DNA from: Mixta sp031457955
GTDB lineage: Bacteria > Pseudomonadota > Gammaproteobacteria > Enterobacterales > Enterobacteriaceae
Length of the DNA: 64,000 nucleotides
Reading direction: 5' to 3'
Assembly: GCF_031457955.1 (NCBI RefSeq)
Contig: NZ_JAVDXN010000006.1
Coordinates: forward strand, 270,654-334,653
Shown here: in pieces, positions 36,699 through 44,011 of the stretch
Numbering within the stretch: position 1 is the first letter of the stretch
Layout of the letters: each line of letters starts with the position of its first letter
Made by a program: the position numbers and the translations under genes
The notes under the pieces: generated by a model
Database searches by the model: none
Seen by the model: only the letters and a program-made list of their open reading frames with translations
Told to the model about the DNA's origin: nothing

Positions 36699-37409
36699 AT
36701 GTCACAAACCTATTTGCAATTGAAGATGCAGGCTAATAAAAATTTAGCGATTGCACTCACTCATTCATTAAAAGACATTCATGCAGACCATATATCTACT
36801 ATTGAAAAGGTAAAATTGGGTGGACAACGCCTTATGAATTACGGCTCATGCTTTGTGCCAAATGAATATTACCGTAGCTCATGTCGTGACACCTGGCATC
36901 AAGATAAAAGATTGGTTTTTGCTTTGGGTGAAATTTATAAAAGAAACGATGTATCACTGGATATGATTGAAATTTACTTTCGAAAAACGCTAAAAAACCT
37001 CGGCGATAATAAAAGCAATAATCTTGTCTCTCATATTCAACGACTGTTAGGTAAAGCAGCAGAGCACGCTTCTGTCAAAGCCAGCAAATTGGCTCTATCA
37101 ATGACACTTGCTAACTTAGTGCTTAACAGTACCGACTTTAAAAAAAACCATATCAATCTTGTCAATTCTTTCTCAACGTGGTTTGTGAACGGAACCACGC
37201 TTTATGCCAAAGCACAAATAGCCGCATCTGCCGCCAACAGATTAAAATTCCAAGATCCTTCATATTACCAAGATTTATGCAAAGAAAATATTGAAATGCT
37301 TTATTTTCTTGTGGAACCTCAAATGTCAAAAATAATCTACCAAATAAATTCTGGAGATAATAATGAAGAAAAAATTGCAGATGCTTTGTATGAGATATTA
37401 AGCAAATGA
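36699..37409 (+). CDS. Unrecognised 236-residue soluble protein of the ileX island
   Basis: Intact, AT-rich ORF with a near-perfect ribosome site (AAGGAGGT, five bases before the ATG). The protein is predicted soluble and mostly helical, with no signal peptide. Notable parts are an N-terminal helix (KMQANKNLAIALTHSLKDIH), an aromatic/Cys segment (MNYGSCFVPNEYYRSSCRDTW, about 47-67) and an Ala-rich helix (YAKAQIAASAANRLK, about 169-183). Its stop overlaps the next gene's start as ATGA, so the two form a translationally coupled pair with a small membrane protein. Toxin-immunity, defence or effector roles are all possible; none is shown by sequence. Confidence 0.75.
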   Translation: MSQTYLQLKMQANKNLAIALTHSLKDIHADHISTIEKVKLGGQRLMNYGSCFVPNEYYRSSCRDTWHQDKRLVFALGEIYKRNDVSLDMIEIYFRKTLKNLGDNKSNNLVSHIQRLLGKAAEHASVKASKLALSMTLANLVLNSTDFKKNHINLVNSFSTWFVNGTTLYAKAQIAASAANRLKFQDPSYYQDLCKENIEMLYFLVEPQMSKIIYQINSGDNNEEKIADALYEILSK

Positions 37410-37582
37410 AGCGCGCAATTTTATGGCTTATACAGTCATTTTTTTATTTAGTGCCAGCCGCTATCATCCTGATGGGGATTTACGTTTTTGTACGTTTTCT
37501 TCCTGAATATGCGGCGTGGCTTAGCTTCACCTGGATTCTTGTTGTTTCTTTCATCTATATTAAATACAACAAATGGTATTGA
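37406..37582 (+). CDS. 58-residue membrane protein coupled to the upstream gene
   Basis: Short ORF whose ATG overlaps the stop of the preceding gene (ATGA). It encodes MKRAILWLIQSFFYLVPAAI followed by a second hydrophobic half (about 36-52) and a tail ending KYNKWY: two membrane helices. Size, overlap and membrane character resemble immunity or anchoring partners of small toxin or defence cassettes, but that is inference. No family is recognised. Confidence 0.65.
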   Translation: MKRAILWLIQSFFYLVPAAIILMGIYVFVRFLPEYAAWLSFTWILVVSFIYIKYNKWY

Positions 37583-37677
37583 TTGCGGAAAGATAATAAC
37601 GATAGTTAGATGAACTTTTTTTCGGATTTTAAATAAATTTCACAGACGGGCATCCTTGCCCTTTTTTCCGATGAAGA

Positions 37678-37962
37678 CTAAACCTCGTTGAGGGTGTCTT
37701 GTCCATCAATAATTTCCAGGATACTGTCCAAATAGATTTTATCCACTTTGCTATTAATAGCATCACGCAACTATTTGGGTCTGCGTCCAGCAAAATCTGA
37801 ACGTGAAAGTGATTGACGCTCAACCAAAGCCTCAAGTATTGCCGATCGAAGCAACCTGTTTTCAGCCGGACTACCAGTCAACGTTTCAAGTTGATGTAGT
37901 ACCCAAAGAATAGAAGCCAAAACTTGCTTGTGAGGCGATGTTAAACTCGCCCGTAACCGAGT
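37678..37962 (-). pseudogene. Broken small gene with an internal amber codon
   Basis: One minus-strand frame is open from about 37962 to a TAG at 37678-37680 except for an in-frame TAG at 37771-37773. Either side reads as ordinary protein: LTSPHKQVLASILWVLHQLE, ILEALVERQSLSRSDFAGRR before the stop and LRDAINSKVDKIYLDSILEI after it. The upstream end lacks a clear start. It appears to be the decayed C-terminal part of a mobile-element gene that I cannot name. Confidence 0.55.
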
Positions 37963-37977
37963 TTAACGCGAAAGTTT

Positions 37978-38160
37978 TTGCGTCTTATAGCCGAACAGTG
38001 GTTAAGCGGAAAGATCACCCGCTCCAGTCGAGTGAAGACAGTTACGCCGCGCATGGTTAATTTAGAACTGGCATATTTCAGGGCAATGTTTAATGAGCTG
38101 CGGCGGTTAGATGAATGGGCCGCACCGAACCCGTTAGAGAACGTGTGCGAGTTCAAAAAG
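37978..38160 (+). pseudogene. Fragment of a P2-type phage integrase
   Basis: About 60 codons match the N-terminal and core-binding region of P2-like tyrosine integrases: AEQWLSGKI, then VTPRMVNLELAYFRAMFNEL, then RRLDEWAAPNPLENVCEFK. The catalytic domain (R-H-R-Y) is missing; the frame runs on as unrelated sequence to a stop at 38220. It supports past insertion of a P2-like element in this interval. Confidence 0.7.
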
Positions 38161-38660
38161 CTATTCACCTACCAATTCATTAATCGATTCAAAATTATAC
38201 TTACTCGCTCTGATGCATGACATCAGTGGCTCAGTCAGGGGCTGGTAAAATCTCGAAAAGCCACTGAAATAAAAGGCATTATTCAGCCAATACCCTCTCG
38301 GACCTTGAAAGTTTTTGGCGATAACATAGTGCGAATCAGAGAGGTTTTATCTATTCAATGTGCTCTGCGTAATTCCTCTTACGGTTCAATTCTTTCCCCC
38401 TTCCGCATCACCGAGGAGGGACGTTGAGCCCCCGACGCGTTCATTCACGAGTCCGACAGCAGGAACAACGCGCTCCACGAATGCGCCCAGCGTTTGGTCA
38501 TGGCGAAGAAGAGTTTATACTTCACGCACTTCCGGAAGCCGATGGGATATCATCATTCTGTTTCTGCATATAATTTTACTCATGGCAAACGGCGTACAAC
38601 CTGAAACGCACGCGGCCGCATTCTGATTCCATTGAAAAGAATTAAAGGACTGATTAAATA
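38161..38660. other. Island right end, no intact gene
   Basis: Contains decayed sequence. On the plus strand one frame is open from about 38290 to a TGA at 38425-38427 (with ...VRIREVLSIQCALRNSSYGS...) and resumes in the same frame to about 38597 (...NNALHECAQRLVMAKKSLYF...). This suggests another broken gene of unknown type. I looked for a copy of the ileX 3' end as a right attachment site and did not find one. The backbone resumes at 38661. Confidence 0.4.
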
Positions 38661-39677
38661 ATGAATGTTGCATTAAGGAAGGAAGCCGCCTGCGAAATCG
38701 CTTCCTATTTGATTGCCATTGCGGCGGCGCTGTTGGTGTTTCCGCTGCGGCTGCTGCCTTGTCTGTTGGCGGGCATGGTCACCTTTGAAATCATTAACGC
38801 TTTTCGGGTACGCTCACAGGGCTATCTGCGGTCAAAAGTCTCAGGCTGGCTGGCGGTGATGTTTATCAGCCTGGTGTTAGTGGCGGCGGTTTTCGGCATT
38901 TTTATGCTGCTGTATAACGTTTTTACGCTGGACTTCACCAGCGAAGGCGACTTTTACCGTAAGGTGAATGATGTCGTCAGTGAGGCGCATGACAAACTCT
39001 ATCCCGTTCTTGGCGACTATATGCCCAAAACCTATCAGGATATTGAAAGCACCCTGTTTACCTGGCTGCAAACGCATATTTATATCCTGCAAAATGCGGG
39101 ACAAAAAGCGCTGCACTTTTTTGCTGTGACTTTCGTAGGGATTTTCCTGGCCATCCTTGTTTCTCTGGCGTCACATAAGCAAACCGGCGCAACGCCGAAT
39201 CTGAAATATTATCTTTTGCAGCGCATTATGACATTCAGAAAAGTCTTCAGCGCCGTGGTAACCGCTCAGGTGAAAGTGGCCGCATTTAATGCGCTGGCTA
39301 CCGGCATATTTCTCTATCTGGTCATGCCTCTGCTGGGCTATCACCTGCCCTATACCAAGACACTCACCTTCGTGACTTTTCTGTGCAGCCTGCTGCCGAT
39401 TATTGGCAACCTGATCTCCAATACGCTGGTCACGCTGGTGGCGCTTTCCGTTAGCCTGCAGGCAGCGATTGTTGTCATCATCTACCTGATCCTTATTCAT
39501 AAGGCGGAGTATTTTATTAACGCCCGAATCTTTGGCGCGAAGATACAATCCTCAGTGTGGGAACTGCTGCTGGCGATGCTTATTTTCGAGTCACTGTTTG
39601 GCATTGCAGGCGTAGTCGCGGCGCCGATATTTTATGCCTGGCTGAAAACGGAACTGGCGCAAAAACAGCTTATTTAA
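38661..39677 (+). CDS. AI-2E family (UPF0118) membrane permease
   Basis: A 338-residue polytopic protein with two N-terminal membrane helices, a charged central segment (about 90-140: FTSEGDFYRKVNDVVSEAHD), then five or six helices including TKTLTFVTFLCSLLPIIGNL and FESLFGIAGVVAAPIFYAWL typical of AI-2E/PerM-like transporters. Substrates in this family vary (autoinducer-2 export, sodium/proton exchange). Its 3' end overlaps that of the convergent LysR gene by 8 bp. Confidence 0.82.
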   Translation: MNVALRKEAACEIASYLIAIAAALLVFPLRLLPCLLAGMVTFEIINAFRVRSQGYLRSKVSGWLAVMFISLVLVAAVFGIFMLLYNVFTLDFTSEGDFYRKVNDVVSEAHDKLYPVLGDYMPKTYQDIESTLFTWLQTHIYILQNAGQKALHFFAVTFVGIFLAILVSLASHKQTGATPNLKYYLLQRIMTFRKVFSAVVTAQVKVAAFNALATGIFLYLVMPLLGYHLPYTKTLTFVTFLCSLLPIIGNLISNTLVTLVALSVSLQAAIVVIIYLILIHKAEYFINARIFGAKIQSSVWELLLAMLIFESLFGIAGVVAAPIFYAWLKTELAQKQLI

Positions 39678-40572
39678 CCGGCTCATCATTTTGCGCATGC
39701 CATTCTGTTATCGCCTTCAAAAAATTGCCCAAAACCGGGTTAGGATTATCTTTAGCGTAAACAAGGAAGTTAAGCGCTTGAATATTCACATCTTCCAGGG
39801 TAATAAACGTCACGTTGGCGAAGCCAAGCGTTTTTGAAGAGGCGGGTACGATAGCGCAGCCTAAACCGGCGTTAACCATCCCCAGAATGGTGTGGGTTTG
39901 CGCCAGCTGATATTTATAATCGGGCGTTATCTGGTGGAAAACAAACAGATCGGTAATGCGATCATAGAAATAACGCGCCTCATCTTGCGCATACAGAAAG
40001 AAAGGCTCGTGGTTAAACGCCGTCAGCGGAATTTTACGTTTACGCGCCAGCGGATGATCGCTGGGAAACGCGGCGATCAGGTTTTCAGCGTTAAGCGGTA
40101 GCCAGGCGAGCCGCGGATCGGGCGGCACATGGCGCACAAAACCGATATCCAGCTGATTATTTTTAATAGCGGCGATCTGCTTGTTCGATACCAGCTCATA
40201 GAGATCGAACGTCACGCCCGGCAGCCGTAGCGCCATCTCTTTCAGCAGGCTGGGAATAAACGCCCAGGAGAAAACGGCGGTAAACCCCATCGACAGGCTG
40301 CCGGTCTCGCCCGCCGCGCTCTGCTGCAAAGACAACGCCAGCCGATCGCTTAGCTTCAGAATCAGCCGCGCCTCCTTTAACAGCTGTGCGCCCATGGCGG
40401 TCAGCTGAACGTGGCGGTTATTGCGATCGAAAAGGATCACCCCAAGGCTTTTTTCCAGCAGCTGGATCTGACGGCTTAGCGGCGGCTGGGTCATATTCAG
40501 GCGCGCCGCCGCACGACTAAAATTAAGCTCCTCGGCTACCGCCAGAAAACAGTTCAGCTGGTGCAGTTCCAT
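39670..40572 (-). CDS. LysR-family transcriptional regulator
   Basis: A 300-residue regulator. The N-terminal winged helix-turn-helix is MELHQLNCFLAVAEELNFSR then AAARLNMTQPPLSRQIQLLE, and the effector-binding periplasmic-protein-like domain spans about 90-295. It diverges from the 2-hydroxyacid dehydrogenase/MFS pair across a 96-bp gap, the usual layout for a LysR protein and its target operon, so it probably senses a substrate or product of that pathway. Confidence 0.92.
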   Translation of the reverse strand: MELHQLNCFLAVAEELNFSRAAARLNMTQPPLSRQIQLLEKSLGVILFDRNNRHVQLTAMGAQLLKEARLILKLSDRLALSLQQSAAGETGSLSMGFTAVFSWAFIPSLLKEMALRLPGVTFDLYELVSNKQIAAIKNNQLDIGFVRHVPPDPRLAWLPLNAENLIAAFPSDHPLARKRKIPLTAFNHEPFFLYAQDEARYFYDRITDLFVFHQITPDYKYQLAQTHTILGMVNAGLGCAIVPASSKTLGFANVTFITLEDVNIQALNFLVYAKDNPNPVLGNFLKAITEWHAQNDEPVK

Positions 40573-40668
40573 GATTCAAACCTTGTATCAATGCATACCC
40601 GATTTATATTAGACAGGTATTATTACGCCGTCCATGCTGGCTCTATTCCCCACTAATGGACCGCAATC

Positions 40669-41613
40669 ATGAAAGACGCTTCTCCCGTTCATATTCTGTT
40701 AACTCAGCCGCTGCCGGAGGCTATCGACCAACAGTTACAGGCCCGCTATCACCTGCACCGCCTTTATCAGGCTCATGATGCCAGCGCCCTGCTGGATGAA
40801 GTCGGCCCGTTGATTCAGGGCGTGGTGACCGGCGGCGCAAAAGGGCTGGATAACGCCACCATGGATCGCCTGCCCGCGTTAAAAATCATCGCTATCAGCG
40901 GCATCGGCACGGATGCGGTGGATTTAACCCATGCGGCGCGCCGCGATATCGCCGTGACCACCACGCCTGGCGTGCTGACGGATGACGTGGCGGATATGGC
41001 GTTTGGTCTGCTTATCACCACGTTGCGCCGCATGAGCGAGGCGGAGATGGTGCTGCGCGCGGGTCGCTGGCCGGAAACCCAGCTGCCGCTGGCGCGTAAG
41101 GTCACCGGTGCCAAACTGGGCATCGTTGGCATGGGTCAGGTCGGCACGGCGATAGCGCGACGCGCCGATGCGTTCCGGATGGAGGTGCTGTATCACAGCC
41201 GCACGCCGCGCCCTGAACTGCCGTGGCGGTTTATTGACGATCTGCATGCGCTGGCGCGCGAAGTGGACGTGCTGGTGCTGGCGGCCTCGGCGGACGGCGG
41301 CCAGGTGATGATTACCGCCTCGGTGCTGGATGCGCTGGGAAGCGACGGCTTTTTTATTAACGTCGCGCGCGGAAAACTGGTGGATGAAGCGGCGCTGCTG
41401 GACGCGCTGCTCCATAAACGCATCGCCGGTGCGGGGCTGGATGTCTTTGCTAATGAGCCGCATGTGCCGGAAGCCTTTTTTACCCTGCCGCAGGTCACGC
41501 TGCAACCGCACCGCGCCAGCGCCACCCAGCAGACCCGCCTGGAGATGGGCGATATCGTGCTGCGCAATCTGGCCGCCTGTTTTAATGGCGAGACGCCGCC
41601 AAATAAAGTTTGA
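40669..41613 (+). CDS. NAD(P)-dependent 2-hydroxyacid dehydrogenase
   Basis: D-isomer-specific 2-hydroxyacid dehydrogenase, 314 residues. The cofactor loop is GIVGMGQVGTAIARRA. The catalytic Arg lies in NVARGKLVDEAALL, the Glu in the FANEPHVPEAF segment and the His in LQPHRASATQQTR. The order fits GhrB or 2-ketogluconate-reductase-like enzymes acting on glyoxylate, hydroxypyruvate or keto-aldonates. It is followed after 48 bp by an MFS transporter and regulated in all likelihood by the divergent LysR gene. The substrate is not determinable here. Confidence 0.9.
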   Translation: MKDASPVHILLTQPLPEAIDQQLQARYHLHRLYQAHDASALLDEVGPLIQGVVTGGAKGLDNATMDRLPALKIIAISGIGTDAVDLTHAARRDIAVTTTPGVLTDDVADMAFGLLITTLRRMSEAEMVLRAGRWPETQLPLARKVTGAKLGIVGMGQVGTAIARRADAFRMEVLYHSRTPRPELPWRFIDDLHALAREVDVLVLAASADGGQVMITASVLDALGSDGFFINVARGKLVDEAALLDALLHKRIAGAGLDVFANEPHVPEAFFTLPQVTLQPHRASATQQTRLEMGDIVLRNLAACFNGETPPNKV

Positions 41614-41661
41614 CCGCGTACCCCTTTGACCCTACCTGAAAAATAAAATAGCGAGGTAGCT

Positions 41662-43014
41662 ATGAGCAGCAAAGAGCTTGATGTACCTGCCAGCCATGCG
41701 ATGCGTATAGGCCATCATCGTTACTGGGTATTAGCGTTAATTTTTATTATTACGGTAATTAACTACGCCGACCGCGCCACTATGTCGATCGCGGGAACCT
41801 CAGTGGTAAAAGAGCTGGGCCTCGATCCGCTGATGCTCGGCATGATTTTCTCCGCCTTTGCCTGGGCTTACGCGCTTGGGCAGATTCCCGGCGGCTGGCT
41901 GCTGGATCGCTTTGGCGCCCGGCGCGTGTATGGTTGTAGTCTGCTGCTCTGGTCGATTTTTACCGCCCTGCAAGGCACGGTCGGCTGGATTGGCCTGACC
42001 GGCTCGCTGGCGGCCATGACGCTGTTCCTGATGCGCTTTATGCTCGGGCTGGTGGAGTCGCCCGCTTTCCCGGCGAACTCGCGTATTGTCTCCTGCTGGT
42101 TCCCGACGCGCGAACGCGGCGTCGCTTCCGCGCTGTTTAACTCCGGGCAGTATATGGCCGTGGTGGTATTTACCCCGATTATGGCCTGGCTGACCCATTC
42201 GCTTGGCTGGGAGCATGTCTTTATCTGGATGGGCGCGCTGGGTGTTGCGCTGACATTTGTCTGGTTTGCTTTTTATCGCGAGCCGCACAGCGATCCGCGC
42301 CTGAGCGCCGCCGAGAAAGCGTTGATGAAAGAGGGTGGCGCGCTGGTAGATTTAGAAGCCGAGCGCAAAAATAATGCCAAACCCACCACGCTGCGTGAGA
42401 TGAAATGCCTGTTTAATAACCGTAACCTGTGGGCTATTTATCTGGGCCAGTATTGTATTACCGCCCTCACCTATTTCTTTATTACCTGGTTTCCCATTTA
42501 CCTTATCCAGGCGCGCGGCATGACCATCATGCAGGCGGGCTGGGTTGCGGCGCTGCCCGCCATCTGCGGCTTTACCGGCGGCATCCTCGGCGGTTATTTA
42601 TCGGATCTGCTCATCCGTAAAGGCGTGCATCCTTCGCGCGCGCGCAAAACGCCGTTCGTGCTTGGCATGGGGTTTTCCACCCTGCTGGTTTTCGCTAACT
42701 TTGTTGACAGCAACAGCGCAGTGATCATGCTGATGGCGATGGCGTTCTTTGGCAAAGGCTTTGCCGCCGTGGGCTGGGCAGTGCTTTCCGACGTGGCGCC
42801 TAAAAATATGATTGGCCTGTGCGGCGGCGTTTTTAACGGTATCGGCAATATTGCCGGTATCATCACGCCGCTGGTGATTGGCTATGTGGTCTCGGTGACC
42901 GGTTCGTTTGCCGATGCGCTATGGTTTGTCGCCGCCCACGGCGTGCTGGCGGTGATCGCTTATCTGGTGATTGCCCGGCGTTTTGAACGCGTGGAGGCAA
43001 GCAGCCCGGCCTGA
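41662..43014 (+). CDS. MFS transporter of the sugar-acid (GudP/GarP/DgoT-like) family
   Basis: A 450-residue, 12-helix major facilitator of the anion:cation symporter group. INYADRATMSIAGTSVVKEL at the first helix, the PGGWLLDRFGARRVYG loop 2-3 motif and FMLGLVESPAFPANSRIVSC in helix 4 are the marks of hexuronate, glucarate, galactarate and galactonate carriers. Downstream of the 2-hydroxyacid dehydrogenase in one operon, it likely imports that enzyme's substrate or a precursor. Confidence 0.9.
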   Translation: MSSKELDVPASHAMRIGHHRYWVLALIFIITVINYADRATMSIAGTSVVKELGLDPLMLGMIFSAFAWAYALGQIPGGWLLDRFGARRVYGCSLLLWSIFTALQGTVGWIGLTGSLAAMTLFLMRFMLGLVESPAFPANSRIVSCWFPTRERGVASALFNSGQYMAVVVFTPIMAWLTHSLGWEHVFIWMGALGVALTFVWFAFYREPHSDPRLSAAEKALMKEGGALVDLEAERKNNAKPTTLREMKCLFNNRNLWAIYLGQYCITALTYFFITWFPIYLIQARGMTIMQAGWVAALPAICGFTGGILGGYLSDLLIRKGVHPSRARKTPFVLGMGFSTLLVFANFVDSNSAVIMLMAMAFFGKGFAAVGWAVLSDVAPKNMIGLCGGVFNGIGNIAGIITPLVIGYVVSVTGSFADALWFVAAHGVLAVIAYLVIARRFERVEASSPA

Positions 43015-43016
43015 AG

Positions 43017-43556
43017 CTAACCCTGCGTTGCCGCTGGCCCAGCTGGCGGCAACAGCCCAAACACCCAGTCATCCTGCCAGCGGCCGTTAAGGTAATAGCT
43101 CTCGCGCAGCGTATCCTCCTGGATAAAACCAACCTTCTCCAGCACCGCTTTGGAGGCCAGATTGCCGGTTGTCACCATCGCGGTGAGCTTGCTAAAGCCC
43201 AGCGCAAAAGCCGCCTGACACACTGCCCGCAGCGATTCCGTGCCGTAACCCCGACCATGAAAGGCGGCGCTTAGCAGAAACCCCACCTCCGCCGTGTTCT
43301 GCCCGCGATCGATAAAGCCGCTTACGCCTATTGGCTCGCCTGAGGCTTTATCCCGTAATACCACACAGAGCCAATGCTTGCTGCCGGGCTGCCAGCGCGG
43401 TAAACGCACGTTAAAAGCCACCCGACGGATCTCGTCGGCGTCACGCGGATCGGCAACAAAACGCATCACGTTGCGATCCTGATTCAGCGCGAGGAAAAAC
43501 GGCCAGTCGTTTTCAGTGATGGGGTGGTAAGTCAGGCGCGGTGAATCGATCTGCAT
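43017..43556 (-). CDS. RimJ/RimL-type GNAT acetyltransferase
   Basis: A 179-residue acetyltransferase beginning MQIDSPRLTYHPITENDWPF. The acetyl-CoA loop is AAFHGRGYGTESLRAV (R/QxxGxG/A), preceded by EPIGVSGFIDRGQNTAEVGF and followed by NLASKAVLEKVGF. The ATG at 43556 is favoured because it gives the family N-terminus; the frame runs on to 43595. Substrate unknown. It converges with the MFS gene with only a 2-bp gap. Confidence 0.88.
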   Translation of the reverse strand: MQIDSPRLTYHPITENDWPFFLALNQDRNVMRFVADPRDADEIRRVAFNVRLPRWQPGSKHWLCVVLRDKASGEPIGVSGFIDRGQNTAEVGFLLSAAFHGRGYGTESLRAVCQAAFALGFSKLTAMVTTGNLASKAVLEKVGFIQEDTLRESYYLNGRWQDDWVFGLLPPAGPAATQG

Positions 43557-43729
43557 GGTTTTCCCCGTTCGGTTAGCTTGGCTGAACCTTAACAAAAAAG
43601 GCGTCGGCAGGTAAATCCTGGCGCGGGCGCAACAAAATAGTGCTGCTTATCCTCTCTTTTTAACCGATTGAAAAATGCGCAGCCGCGTATGATATCTCCC
43701 AGAAAAGAAATGTCTCTGCCGGAGTCTGT

Positions 43730-43942
43730 ATGTCTGAGAAAGATCCTGTTGTTGAACGCCTGTCGCTGGAGCTGCTGGCGCTGCGTCAAATTGTCCAGAT
43801 GCTGATTACGTTCGGTAATGTCCCTACCGGTGGCAAGCTGAATAAATATCTGGAAAACCTGGCAACCGAAGTCGAACACCGCAATGGTCGGGAAGCGAAC
43901 AAAGCCATCGCTGACGTTATTCGTAGTTATATTCGTTCTTAA
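43730..43942 (+). CDS. Small conserved protein, possibly DUF2594 (YecF-like)
   Basis: A 70-residue helical protein (MSEKDPVVERLSLELLALRQ ... IADVIRSYIRS) with GGAG seven bases before the ATG and a strong terminator after it, so it is a genuine monocistronic gene. The spacing of Leu, Glu and Lys resembles E. coli YecF (DUF2594), but identity is low by eye and the assignment is tentative. Function unknown. Confidence 0.75.
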   Translation: MSEKDPVVERLSLELLALRQIVQMLITFGNVPTGGKLNKYLENLATEVEHRNGREANKAIADVIRSYIRS

Positions 43943-43968
43943 GCCCGAATCTGTACCCCATTCTGACC

Positions 43969-44003
43969 CCGCAGCAGTGCAGGTTAGCTGCTGCGGTTTT
44001 TTC
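43969..44003 (+). terminator. Terminator after the small YecF-like gene
   Basis: CCGCAGCAG pairs with CTGCTGCGG across an interior of about 14 bases, followed by a T-run; 27 bp past the stop. Confidence 0.88.
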
Positions 44004-44011
44004 TTGCGAGG

